41,050 nucleotides of DNA, taken from NCBI GenBank assembly GCA_022653735.1, contig JALCSU010000017.1, positions 1-41,050 on the forward strand, written 5' to 3'. Shown one piece after another: positions 16,047 to 25,900 of this stretch (its first letter is position 1; every line of letters begins with the position of its first letter). The translations under genes were made by a program, and so were the position numbers. The notes beneath the pieces were generated by a model. It ran no database searches. It saw only the letters and a program-made list of their open reading frames with translations, and had not been told where the DNA came from. This stretch comes from Bacteroidales bacterium (GTDB taxonomy: Bacteria > Bacteroidota > Bacteroidia > Bacteroidales > UBA932).

Positions 16047-19000
16047 TCATTTCATGATATCATCAAAAATATCCTCAAGCACATCTGTGCCGACTAGGCC
16101 ACGCCAATCGCCATTGTCTCGCTTGTTCTCGAAATTCTTGATATAAGCATTATGGGAAATCACCTTCCCGGAGGCATCGGCGAGGCTCAGACGCATTACG
16201 CACAGCCCATCTGGGATGTCTGAGACATCAATAGCATCCAATGTTTCATCCTCATGTATCGAGACAGGAGCTGTCTTTGAATATGTTTCCTTGCCAGAAG
16301 AATCAATAAGCTTCACCCAAGCCGTGAGGCCGTCTTTGTCTCCTATCCCAGTATTCACGACCTCGATTTTCAATGTAGCCGTATTGAACTGGACGTGCAG
16401 AGGTTCAGCGCCCAATTTCGAACCGTAGAAAGCGCCATTCTTGCCAAACCAATAGTCGTAGGTCTGCCATGCGAGGCTTGGCCATGCGCTATGGGACATC
16501 CAGAGCAGAAGCCCGTAGCGATTGACATTGTTTGCCTCAAACATTGCCCTATAGCCATTGAAGCAGATAAACTGGGAATACTTGGCAAACGACGAGGCAT
16601 CATCCAATGCTTCATCACCGAAACCTCGTCTTATCATGCCCAGAAGCGACGTGTCGCCTTGTGCTCCAGTACGAGTGAAATCGTGCTGTCCCCAGACATC
16701 ATCCGGAGTCCAGGCGTGCTGGGAAGTTAGCATTCTCATAATATGCTCATAAATAGGGATAGAAGGCATGCCTCTCTCACTATGGAACTTCTTTGTCGGG
16801 TGATCGAAATAGAACTCTGCCGGCACTGCCCTGTATGGGCCATGGCCTGAGACTCCATCGTCAGCAGAACTAGGAATATACAGCATTCCAGGATGCAGGA
16901 TTGAGACCAATTGAGCAAGGCCGCCATTCAGAGCGGCTGGTGGATACCCCTCATTTCGTCCGCAGTAGAGACCGATCGAAGGATGTTGCCTTATTCTCTC
17001 CACCATGTCCCAGGCATTTGCCAAGAACATCCCGTTGTCGTCTGGGTCCGGGCCGTCGGCTGGATTCGCCAGCCAGAAATCCTGCCATACGACTACGCCA
17101 TATTTATCGCAGGCATCGTAGAATTCCACGTCGCCTGTCTGCCCTACCCAGTTGCGGATCATATTGAAATTCATCTCTTTGTGCAAAGAGAGAGCAGTGT
17201 CATATTCCTTTGCCCCAAACCGCAGGTTAAACTCGCTGAATCCCCAATTTCCGCCCTTAGGCGTGAAGCGATGGCCGTTTATGAACATCTTTAACGCCGT
17301 CGTCTCGTCCTTGTAGGTGAATTCTCTGATTCCTGCCTTCCACTCAACATTGCTTACGGCCCCAGGCTTGCCGGATGGAGTGAACTGAATCGAAGCAGGA
17401 TGCAGAACAGGATTTCCATAGCCTACAGGCCACCAAAGTGCGATTCGCTGATCTTTCAACTGAGGGAAATCAGCATACGAGAATGTCTCGGTGATCGTGC
17501 TTTTTGCAGGGATGGTCACGTCTTTTCCGAAGTCAATATCTTCTATCTGGCCATGAATGCTTCCTGAAACATCGGCATCCGAAAGATTAACCACGTCCAC
17601 CATGAAGGTCATGGACGCAAGTGTGTCAGCGGTAGCTATCTTGCTGATTACTAGAGGATTCTTAACAACGATATCATTCACGGCATCCAGATGCACGTCA
17701 TTCCATATTCCCACTTCACGCCCTCTCACGGTAGGAATCCAGTCCCAACCAACTGTGGCATGGAACGTAGGGTTATCGGCGCCTAGAATGCCGCCATTGA
17801 AGTCCGGGCTTTCTGAATTCTTCTCTTTCACGGCTCCGTAATTCGCAGGCTTAACGACATGAACTGCCACATAATTCACGTCTTCTAAAATATCCGTGAC
17901 ATCAAAGCTCTCTTTTTTGAAAGCTCCGGCAATATCCCCTACCCGGGTACCGTTCATGAATATCTCGGCTTTCCAGTTTATGCCATCGAATGTGAGCAGC
18001 ATGCGCTTGCCCTCCGGTTTTGCCGATTTAAGCACGCCTCTGTACCAGAAATCACTATTGAAATAAGACTCGGAAATTTGCAGCATGTTGTCTGCGATTC
18101 CAGGATCTGGCACAGCTCCAGCGGCCATGTAGCTGTAAAGAACAGTGCCAGGCACTACGGCGTTCATCCAAGAAGAATCATTGAAAGCACCGGTAGAAAT
18201 CACTTCTCCTCCATCCTTCACCAGCGAAGCACGGCTAAGTTTCCAAGCCTGAAGCTCATCTGAAGGTTTCGCTTCGGCATATTCCTGTTTTCCGATGACT
18301 TCCATCTCGCTCAGAACGAAATGGCCGCTCTCATCCGTATCCTGCATCGAAAGCCTCACATAACGGCTTTTGCCATTGACTTTCAATGAATATGCCTTCT
18401 CGTCATCCTGAGGGATGATGACAAGCCTCTTCCACACTTTCGCATCGTCAGATGTTTCAATGGTGCAATTCAAAGGTTTGTGAATCCAGCGCAAATTAAT
18501 CCCGCTGAATTTCTTTTTAGTCCCAAGATCCACGTAAAGCCACTGAGGCTCACCGTTTGCGCTCATCCAGGCGCTAGTAAACATCTCAGAAGGCATCAGA
18601 TTCATCCCCCTGGCCTCTTTTGAGAAATATGGGCCGGTATCGGTCGATTTCTCGAAATGATCTGCCTGCGTGATGCTCATGGAATTTATCTCCCATGCGA
18701 CTGCGCCTGGCATGGAGAATTCGATCTTAAGCCTGCTGAAATCAACTGCATTCGTAAGCGGAATCTCAAGTTCCAGCGGACACGACTGACAGTCAATTGT
18801 CTCAGTCTGTTTATTAGGGTCATTCACCTTCGCATTAGCGTTAACATCTTTTGATGGCAGGCCTTTCTCTCCAGCTTCTCCGACAGGCTTCAACTCATTT
18901 CCTCTGCCTGCACTACATTTAACAGACCAGCCCCCATCAGCGTTCGTGAAGAAGACCCGGCCCACGATTCGCAGGCAGTTTGCCGAGAAACTCTGGCGGC

Positions 19001-19313
19001 TCCAGACATATTCAAGAAAGTCATTCTCTCCAGACAGGGTATTTCTAGAGTATGGCCCCCCGTCAATCGTCCACTCTTTCTCTCTCCTCGGGAATTCGCC
19101 TTTCGAGGATGATACAGACAGCCATGCCGGCTCATCGGCCTCTATAATGCCATCCGTTACTAGTTGAGCCGTAAGGTTGTAGTCGTAGGACGATGAAGCG
19201 ATTGCTGTTCTGTTCAGTGCAATGTTGGTTTCTGGGCCATTGGTTTCAGAGCATCCGATTATCAAGAACCCAGATATTAACGCAATGGCTGCGCACGATA
19301 TTCCTTTCGCCAT
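16047..19313 (-). CDS. Glycoside hydrolase family 2 lipoprotein with F5/8-type C (discoidin) domains
   Basis: This very large exported protein of 1088 residues has a lipoprotein signal ending LIIGC. The next 340 or so residues are carbohydrate-binding-like: a first divergent galactose-binding fold (NIALNRTAIASSSYDY) and a clearer F5/8 type C domain (WLYVDLGTKKKFSGINLRW onwards). Then come the GH2 sugar-binding domain (VVPGTVLYSY, FWYRG), an immunoglobulin-like domain and the TIM barrel. Probable catalytic acids are the Glu of GRNEG (codon at 16950-16952) and of FHSERGMPS (codon at 16776-16778). The layout resembles exo-beta-glucosaminidases and beta-mannosidases; the exact sugar cannot be read. 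The ATG at 19313 is 1 base after the fucosidase stop. An upstream TTG overlapping that gene is rejected. Confidence 0.82.
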   Translation of the reverse strand: MAKGISCAAIALISGFLIIGCSETNGPETNIALNRTAIASSSYDYNLTAQLVTDGIIEADEPAWLSVSSSKGEFPRREKEWTIDGGPYSRNTLSGENDFLEYVWSRQSFSANCLRIVGRVFFTNADGGWSVKCSAGRGNELKPVGEAGEKGLPSKDVNANAKVNDPNKQTETIDCQSCPLELEIPLTNAVDFSRLKIEFSMPGAVAWEINSMSITQADHFEKSTDTGPYFSKEARGMNLMPSEMFTSAWMSANGEPQWLYVDLGTKKKFSGINLRWIHKPLNCTIETSDDAKVWKRLVIIPQDDEKAYSLKVNGKSRYVRLSMQDTDESGHFVLSEMEVIGKQEYAEAKPSDELQAWKLSRASLVKDGGEVISTGAFNDSSWMNAVVPGTVLYSYMAAGAVPDPGIADNMLQISESYFNSDFWYRGVLKSAKPEGKRMLLTFDGINWKAEIFMNGTRVGDIAGAFKKESFDVTDILEDVNYVAVHVVKPANYGAVKEKNSESPDFNGGILGADNPTFHATVGWDWIPTVRGREVGIWNDVHLDAVNDIVVKNPLVISKIATADTLASMTFMVDVVNLSDADVSGSIHGQIEDIDFGKDVTIPAKSTITETFSYADFPQLKDQRIALWWPVGYGNPVLHPASIQFTPSGKPGAVSNVEWKAGIREFTYKDETTALKMFINGHRFTPKGGNWGFSEFNLRFGAKEYDTALSLHKEMNFNMIRNWVGQTGDVEFYDACDKYGVVVWQDFWLANPADGPDPDDNGMFLANAWDMVERIRQHPSIGLYCGRNEGYPPAALNGGLAQLVSILHPGMLYIPSSADDGVSGHGPYRAVPAEFYFDHPTKKFHSERGMPSIPIYEHIMRMLTSQHAWTPDDVWGQHDFTRTGAQGDTSLLGMIRRGFGDEALDDASSFAKYSQFICFNGYRAMFEANNVNRYGLLLWMSHSAWPSLAWQTYDYWFGKNGAFYGSKLGAEPLHVQFNTATLKIEVVNTGIGDKDGLTAWVKLIDSSGKETYSKTAPVSIHEDETLDAIDVSDIPDGLCVMRLSLADASGKVISHNAYIKNFENKRDNGDWRGLVGTDVLEDIFDDIMK

Positions 19314-19314
19314 G

Positions 19315-20670
19315 CTATTTGAGAGTAACTTCAACTACGTAATCAGCTCCTGTAGGATCAAGATCACTCGAAGAATCAGGGAGTTCCTCTGGCAGAGCGA
19401 TCGTCAGAACTTCGCCTTTCTTCTTGAACTCAAGAGCCCTATCCTCTTCAAGAGCCATGACGCTCTTGATTTTTGCTTTTTTAGGGACAGGAATCTCAAA
19501 CTCTCCATTCGGCTTTTCAAATATATGCAGATAGAACACTTTGCCATTTCCCTCTGGCGCAGTAGAAACGCCCCAATCCTGCTTTGCAATTGGTCCAGGA
19601 CCGCAGCCTTTGATGGACTTGCTGTTAACCTTCATCCATTTTCCGATTCCTCTAAGGCTAGCCAAGGCCTGCTCCGGAAGCCGTCCGTCTGCCCTTGGCC
19701 CTATGTTCAGGAGAAGATTGGAGTTCAGAGACACGGCCGTCGCAAGAGTCTGGATTATCTTGTTGACGCTCTTATAATTCATGTCTTTCACGTTGTACCC
19801 CCAAGAATTATTCATGGTCATGCACATTTCCAGAGGCATCACGGTGCTGACGACCTGATCAGGAGCGAATCCGGTCGTGTTCTGACCAGGCAGATCCTGC
19901 TCGAACATCTGGAAATCTTCGCCTTCGATGGTCGCGATGTGGTGATTGTTGCCGATCAGGCAGTCTGGCTGGATTGAGTGGATATATTCATAAAACTCAG
20001 GCATCCTCCAGTCGAAAGGAGTCTTGTCGCTGTCGTGATCCCAATAGCCGTCAAACCAAACGGCTCTTATCGGAGCATAATTGGTAAGCAGTTCTTTCAC
20101 CTGCTGCTTCATGAAATTGAAATAGCTGTCGTAGTTCTGCATGTTCCCTTTCCTGCCCGTGTCGTGGCCGGTTCTTCCTACTGGATAATCCTCTCGCATC
20201 CAATCGAGCAGGGAATAATAGTAATGCAGGTACATTCCTTGGTCATGGCAGGCGTCAGCCAGATCCTTCAATACATCCTTGCCCCAAGGTGTCTTCTTGA
20301 CTATGTTGTAATCCGAGGCTTTCGTGTCATACATCGAGAATCCGTCGTGATGCCTGGAAGTTATGGTGACATACTCAGCTCCAGCATCCTTGAATGCTTT
20401 TACCCACTCGTATGCATTGTACCCTGCAGGATAGAATCCGCCTGCAGCCTTGGCATACTCATCTTTATTCAGCTTTCCTGTCTGAAGATACCATTCGCCC
20501 TGGGCGTAGGAGGCATAGATCCCCCAATGAAGGAATATTCCGAATCGCTCTCTTGCGAATTCTTGCCGGTTTTGAACATTTTCTTTCGTAGGTGTATAAG
20601 TCTGAGCGAAAGAGGCCGCGGAAGCTAGACTCAGCATTCCAGCCGCTAGAATTATTGAAAGAGTTCTCAT
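19315..20670 (-). CDS. Exported GH29 alpha-L-fucosidase
   Basis: This 451-residue protein has a signal peptide (about 1-22, ending ASFAQ) followed by the GH29 barrel. Family signatures are RFGIFLHWGIYASYAQGEWY, YVTITSRHHDGFSMYDTKAS and the nucleophile strand AVWFDGYW with D207. GH29 enzymes release alpha-linked fucose by a retaining mechanism. The acid/base residue is not conserved across the family and cannot be placed confidently. It is the first gene of a three-gene operon with a GH2 enzyme and a sulfatase, which suggests removal of terminal fucose from a sulfated glycan such as mucin O-glycan. Its promoter must lie in the 121-base divergent gap before the acetyltransferase gene; I saw no strong match there. 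Confidence 0.92.
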   Translation of the reverse strand: MRTLSIILAAGMLSLASAASFAQTYTPTKENVQNRQEFARERFGIFLHWGIYASYAQGEWYLQTGKLNKDEYAKAAGGFYPAGYNAYEWVKAFKDAGAEYVTITSRHHDGFSMYDTKASDYNIVKKTPWGKDVLKDLADACHDQGMYLHYYYSLLDWMREDYPVGRTGHDTGRKGNMQNYDSYFNFMKQQVKELLTNYAPIRAVWFDGYWDHDSDKTPFDWRMPEFYEYIHSIQPDCLIGNNHHIATIEGEDFQMFEQDLPGQNTTGFAPDQVVSTVMPLEMCMTMNNSWGYNVKDMNYKSVNKIIQTLATAVSLNSNLLLNIGPRADGRLPEQALASLRGIGKWMKVNSKSIKGCGPGPIAKQDWGVSTAPEGNGKVFYLHIFEKPNGEFEIPVPKKAKIKSVMALEEDRALEFKKKGEVLTIALPEELPDSSSDLDPTGADYVVEVTLK

Positions 20671-20754
20671 TATTTTGTGGTTTTGGTTCTTCTGTTTACG
20701 GCCATGAAGATACGAAAATTTAACATAAAAAGCATGCGGCTGAGATTCTCCACG

Positions 20755-20786
20755 TTGTCAAAATCCAAGGAATTGCGCTAAATTCG
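20755..20786 (+). promoter_or_regulatory. Candidate promoter for the GNAT acetyltransferase gene
   Basis: TTG at 20755-20757 and TAAATTCG at 20779-20786 are separated by 21 bases and match the Bacteroidota promoter pattern with one mismatch in the -7 box. The start point would fall at about 20790, essentially at the ATG at 20792. This predicts a leaderless transcript if the element is real. Confidence 0.35.
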
Positions 20787-20791
20787 CATCC

Positions 20792-21295
20792 ATGAACATA
20801 GAAGAGATAGTGATACGTCCAGTGCAGGATGAAGATTTTCCTGCAATAACCGAAATATACAATTATTATGTCTTGAAGGGAGAGCAATCATTCGAGACTG
20901 AAGCCGTTACCGCTGAAGAGATGCAGCAGAGGGCTTTCATCATCACGATAGACTCCCATTATTTGGTAGCCGTGAGCGGCGGCACAATCCTAGGCTTCTG
21001 TTATGCGCACAAATGGAAGGAAAGAGCGGCCTACAGCAATACCTTGGAGACTACGATATATTTATCGAAAGATGCAAGACATAGGGGCGTAGGAAAACTT
21101 CTCATGGAGCAACTCATCGAGTTATGCAGGAAAGACGGTTATAGGGTCCTAATTGCCTGCATAACAGGAAATAACACAGAGAGCATAGAGTTTCACAAGA
21201 GCCTCGGCTTCACCCAAGCCTCGCATTTCCACAATGTCGGCTTCAAGCATGGGAAGTGGCTCGATGTCGTAGACCTAGAGTTTCAACTCCAATGA
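20792..21295 (+). CDS. GNAT N-acetyltransferase, phosphinothricin acetyltransferase-like
   Basis: This 167-residue cytoplasmic GNAT enzyme transfers acetyl from acetyl-CoA to an amine. The acetyl-CoA pyrophosphate loop is ARHRGVGKLLMEQLI (95-109). The N-terminal IRPVQDEDFPAITEIYNYYV and the late GFTQASHFHNVGFKHGKW are typical of the Pat/YncA-like group, whose characterised members acetylate phosphinothricin, methionine sulfone or related amino acids. The true substrate is unknown. It sits alone between a minus-strand glycosidase operon and the sigma factor that opens the next locus, and is probably not functionally tied to either. Confidence 0.88.
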   Translation: MNIEEIVIRPVQDEDFPAITEIYNYYVLKGEQSFETEAVTAEEMQQRAFIITIDSHYLVAVSGGTILGFCYAHKWKERAAYSNTLETTIYLSKDARHRGVGKLLMEQLIELCRKDGYRVLIACITGNNTESIEFHKSLGFTQASHFHNVGFKHGKWLDVVDLEFQLQ

Positions 21296-21324
21296 ATGCC
21301 TTTCTCGATAACGCAATAATTTTG

Positions 21325-21332
21325 TATTTTTG
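21325..21332 (+). promoter_or_regulatory. -7 promoter element for the locus A sigma factor gene
   Basis: TATTTTTG is an exact match to TAnnTTTG. A partial -33 match (TTTC) lies at 21301-21304, 20 bases upstream. The predicted start near 21338 leaves a leader of about 27 bases before the sigma-factor ATG at 21365. The element fits a housekeeping-sigma promoter, so locus A regulators would be made at a basal level. Confidence 0.5.
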
Positions 21333-21364
21333 CCAGGGAACATGCAATTTCACTGCGCAACTAC

Positions 21365-21913
21365 ATGGATGCTAATACTATATACGTCAGACAACTAAGC
21401 GATGGAGACAAGAATGCCTTCGAAATACTTTTCCTTAAGTATCAGCCGAAGGTAATCACATTCTTATCTGGCTTTCTGCAGGATAAAGAACTCGCCCACG
21501 ACATGGCGCAGGACATATTCTTCAAAGTGTGGCAGGATCGCGCCAAATTATCAAATGTCAAGTCATTCCAATCCTACATATTCAGCATGGCGCATAACGC
21601 CATGTGCAATTATTTCAAGCACTCGTTGGTAAGAGAGAAATATGACCTGGAGCAGATGCTCCGCCCGATCATTGCAAGCAATCCAGAAGAAAGCATGTTC
21701 GCAAACGAACTCCAAGATCTGGTTAACTTGAAAGTCGAACAGATGCCAGAAAAACGCAAAAGGATTTTCAAGATGAGCCGCTCCGAAGGACTATCCAACG
21801 AGGAAATCGCAAAACGGCTGAATATTAGCAAGCGAACCGTCGAGAATTATCTTTCTGCCGCATTGAAAGACATTAGGGATATGTTAGGTTCCGTCATTGT
21901 CTTTTTCATCTGA
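21365..21913 (+). CDS. ECF-type RNA polymerase sigma factor (locus A)
   Basis: This 182-residue extracytoplasmic-function sigma factor has region 2 in the first half (FEILFLKYQPKVITFLSGFL then AHDMAQDIFFKVW). Region 4 (LPEK-like QMPEKRKRIFKMSRSEGLSN then EEIAKRLNISKRTVENYL) binds the -35-type element. It is followed by FecR, SusC with an STN domain and SusD, the arrangement of FecI-FecR-TonB receptor signalling: ligand at the outer membrane receptor releases the sigma factor to transcribe the transport genes. The C-terminus ends in a short hydrophobic tail (SVIVFFI), which is unusual for a soluble protein and is seen again in the second sigma factor of this window. Confidence 0.92.
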   Translation: MDANTIYVRQLSDGDKNAFEILFLKYQPKVITFLSGFLQDKELAHDMAQDIFFKVWQDRAKLSNVKSFQSYIFSMAHNAMCNYFKHSLVREKYDLEQMLRPIIASNPEESMFANELQDLVNLKVEQMPEKRKRIFKMSRSEGLSNEEIAKRLNISKRTVENYLSAALKDIRDMLGSVIVFFI

Positions 21914-21957
21914 TTTTTTGTGCGTTGCCTCGGGTCTTGTTGTCTTATTAATGAAAC

Positions 21958-22944
21958 ATGAACGAGTCAGCTCCACATAGAGTCATTAAAACATTTTTCG
22001 GGAAACATTTCTCGAAAGATGCCCAAATGCATTTCAGGTTCTGGTTCCTTAACTCTCCAGAGAAGGAAGAAAAAGATGCCGCTGAGCTTGAAGTGTGGAA
22101 TAATTGCAGCTCCATAGTGACTGATGATACTTGGAAAGACCTTGAGAAAATAAAAGCAAAGATTGACAAGGAACCAGTCAATAGTCACAGGGTGAATCCG
22201 GCGTGGTGGATGATTGCCGCCTCCCTACTGCTAATTATCGCAACTGCAGTTTCCGTGAGGCTGCTGGACAATGCCGCGATCAAGCCCCTTGCCCCGGAAA
22301 TGCTTGAATGCTATGTCCCGTTAGGCGAAAGCCGCTCTCTAACGCTGCCAGACAGCTCGAAAATCTTCTTGAACGCAGGTTCAATGCTAATTTACCCGAA
22401 AAGATTTTCGGCAGAGACCAGGAAGATATTCCTGACAGGTGAAGCACGAGTGCTCGTCGCCAAGGATCCTCGGAAACCATTCATCATCAGCACTCATAAC
22501 ATGGATGTGCAAGCACTCGGAACCGTTTTCAACGTGAGCGACTATCAGCATTCGCACATTGCCACTTCTACGTTGGAGGAAGGGTCTATAAGGGTGCAGG
22601 TTAAGGCGGTGAACTCAATGCCAGCCATTCTAAGTCCAGGAGAACAATTGATCTATGATTCCGCCGCAAAAAAGATTACGGTGCGGAAGGTGGATGCTGC
22701 GAGAGCATCAGCCTGGGTGGAAGGTTACCTTGTATTCGACAATGCACCTTTCGAAGAGGTGATCAAGGCACTTGAAAGGCGATTCGATGTGACCATCAAC
22801 TACGATGCCGACAAATACTACGGTCATTCCTATTGCGTGAAGTTTGCCCCAGGCGAGACCATAGAAGACGCTATGCAGATATTAAGTCAATTGATTGATG
22901 GATTCAACTACTCCATTGCAAATCAGATAATAAGTATCAGATGA
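21958..22944 (+). CDS. FecR-family anti-sigma factor (locus A)
   Basis: This 328-residue single-pass membrane protein has a cytoplasmic N-terminal domain of about 80 residues that would bind the sigma factor. A membrane helix spans about 83-103 (WWMIAASLLLIIATAVSV). A periplasmic FecR domain includes LTLPDSSKIFLNAGSMLIYP and RKPFIISTHNMDVQALGTVF. The final DUF4974-like domain begins LVFDNAPFEEVIKALERRF; it resembles the STN domain and is thought to contact the receptor. The gene starts 44 bases after the sigma gene and ends 55 bases before SusC. It should hold the sigma factor inactive until the SusC receptor is occupied. Confidence 0.92.
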   Translation: MNESAPHRVIKTFFGKHFSKDAQMHFRFWFLNSPEKEEKDAAELEVWNNCSSIVTDDTWKDLEKIKAKIDKEPVNSHRVNPAWWMIAASLLLIIATAVSVRLLDNAAIKPLAPEMLECYVPLGESRSLTLPDSSKIFLNAGSMLIYPKRFSAETRKIFLTGEARVLVAKDPRKPFIISTHNMDVQALGTVFNVSDYQHSHIATSTLEEGSIRVQVKAVNSMPAILSPGEQLIYDSAAKKITVRKVDAARASAWVEGYLVFDNAPFEEVIKALERRFDVTINYDADKYYGHSYCVKFAPGETIEDAMQILSQLIDGFNYSIANQIISIR

Positions 22945-22999
22945 AATAATACGAGCACAATATAATACAATAACGTAACTTTTAATTAATACACTAAAC

Positions 23000-25900
23000 A
23001 TGAGAAAGCACTCATTCCCTGAAATGAGAAAGCTTCTGCTTGGCAGATGCCTCATTCTGATTTCATGCTTTTGTCTGATTGGTATTCCAGCTATTGGACA
23101 AAACCAGCAAATTAATTTACAGAAGAAGGCATTAACTCTGAAAGAAGCTTTCGGCGAAATCGAAAGGCAGACTAACCTTTCAGTAGATTACGATGCTCAA
23201 ACAGTAAATGTTTCTGGACAAGCATCCGTACCACAAACATCAATGACTGTCAACGAATTCTTAAAAGCCATTCTAAAAGGGACGGGCTACACATATGAAT
23301 TCGAAGGAAATCATGTCTTGATTAAATCATCCCAAAAGCAAGGTGCGACAAAGCAAATCAGCGGTAAGATCACAGACAGTAAAGGCGAGCCGGTTGCCGG
23401 GGCCAATATCTTGATTATCGGTTCTAATCAAGGCACGTCCTCGGATCAAAATGGAGAATTCTCTATTAACGCATCCGATAATGCCATACTGGATGTATCT
23501 TTCATTGGTTTCATTTCCGAGCAAGTTCCAATAAAAGGTCAATCTGCAGTCAACATCAGGCTAAAGGAAGATACGAAGTTGCTCGATGAAGTTGTCGTGA
23601 TAGGATATGGAACAGTAAAGAGATCGGATTTGACGGGATCGACATCTTCTCTTAGTGGGGATAAAATAACCACGGTGAACACGCCACAACTCTCTGCGCA
23701 GTTACAAGGACAAATGGCTGGTGTGCAAGTAACCAGATCTTCAGGAAGTCCTAACAGTACTGCCACTATCAGAGTTAGGGGCGTTACGACAATCTCAACA
23801 AACGATCCTCTTGTTATCGTAGATGGAGTTCCGGGAGACATCAATGACATTGCTTCCGAAGATGTAGAGAATATACAAGTTCTCAAGGATGCCGCATCAG
23901 CCGCAATATATGGTTCTAGGGCAGCAGCCGGAGTAATCCTCATTACGACCAAAAGAGCCAACAGTAAAGATTTTCATCTAGGGTATAATATCGAGTATGG
24001 AATTGATGCTCCTACAGAGGTGCCTTCATCGACGAATGCAGTAAATTGGATGAAAGGTCTTAATGAATATATGTACAATGGGGGCGCATCTTCCTTATCT
24101 TCAGTATACTCTGATGATTATATTAACAGTTATAGTGCCAACCACGCTTCAGATCCAGACAACTATCCAGACACAGACTGGATGAATTTAGGACTGAAGA
24201 ACACAACTTCTCACCAGCGTCATACTTTTACTCTCAGCGGAGGAACAGAAAAATTAAGGACAAATTTCAGCCTGAACTATTACAATACAGATGCCCTTTA
24301 TAAGTCAAAGAATTATGAGAAATACAATGTCAGAATAAATAACGACTATAATATCAACAAATACATTCATGCTGCCGTAGATCTTAATCTTTCATATGGA
24401 AGATACAAAACACCTCAGACTGGAGAAGGTTACACCGGTCTACTTTTATACGCCCCACCTGTCTTTAATGCTTATTGGTCTGATGGATCATTCGCCCCAG
24501 GGAAAGACGGAGAGAATCCTCTGGCTATTTTAAGTAATGGGGGAAGCATACTTCAGAAAAGTTATCATATAAGAGGTAAAATCCAGCTTGACATAACACC
24601 ATTAAAAAATCTCACTGTATCTGCCGTTGTGGCGCCAAACTGGTATTTTTATAAAGGTAAGGACCATAGAATCTCCTACAGGCTTAAACAACTCAACGGC
24701 GATTACATATATGGAAATGGCTCTTCCTCAACGAACGTTAGCGAAAGCAGGAACGATAACAATAGCATAACCAAACAGCTATACGCTAATTACAAGATTG
24801 AGGTTGGAAAACACTCGATATCAGCCATGGCCGGTTACGAGGATTATACCTATAAATGGGAGAATGAATCAGCTTGGAGGCAGAATTACACATTGAAAAA
24901 TTTCCCATACCTAAATCTAGGACCCGCTGACTATCAATACAATAGTGGGTCAGCAAGCCATAATGCATATCGTTCCGTTTTCGGGCGAGTCATGTATTCG
25001 TTTGACAATAGATATTTGATTCAAGCCAACATCCGCTCTGATGGATCTTCACGATTCGCAAAAGGACACCGCTGGGGTACATTTCCTTCTCTCAGCGCAG
25101 GATGGGTTATTTCAGAAGAGCCATGGTTCAAATCTAAGTCTATTAATTTTTTAAAATTACGGGCATCGATAGGTCAGTTAGGCAACGAGAGGATAGGATC
25201 CGATTTCCCATACCAAGCTGCTCTGAATTTTGGAACCGGATATATACCAAATGCCTCTACTGGCATTGCAGACATAGTTCAAACTGCATATCAGTCCGAT
25301 TACGCATTCGAGGACATAACTTGGGAAACAACCACGACGTATGGCATTGGAACCGATTTTTCCTTACTTAGAAGCAGGCTTAGAGGGACATTGGACTTAT
25401 ATTACAAAAAAACGAAGGATATGCTTCTTGAAGTTGGATTCCCTTCATACTTCGGATATAATTCACCTACCAAAAATGCTGCTGACATGCATACCAGAGG
25501 TTGGGATTTAGAACTCTCATGGAATGATCAAATCGGAGATTTCGGATATAGCATTAGCGCCAACCTTTCTGATTATCGTTCAAAGATGGGGTATATGGCA
25601 GACAAGCAAGTTATTGGCAGTAATAAAATCACTGAAGAAGGATCGTACTATAATGAATGGTACATGTACAAAAGTAAAGGAATCATCCTGAATGAAGATG
25701 CGATGTACGATTCAGAAGGGAATAAGATCCCGCTACTAACAAGCAACGATAAGCCAGGATGCATCCAATACGTAGATATCGACAAAGATGGAAATATCAC
25801 AGCCTCAAAAGATAGAGTAAAGCTCGGCAATTCCCTTCCTGAATATCTTTATGGAGGATCATTCTCCGCAAATTGGAAAGGAATAGACTTTAATCTATCG

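Noticed and set aside
19314..19334. TTG start for the GH2 gene overlapping the fucosidase stop
   Set aside because: The ATG at 19313 gives a normal lipoprotein signal and sits just after the upstream stop.
19222..20628. Plus-strand open frames opposite the fucosidase and the start of the GH2 gene
   Set aside because: GH29 and GH2 signatures on the minus strand explain this region fully.
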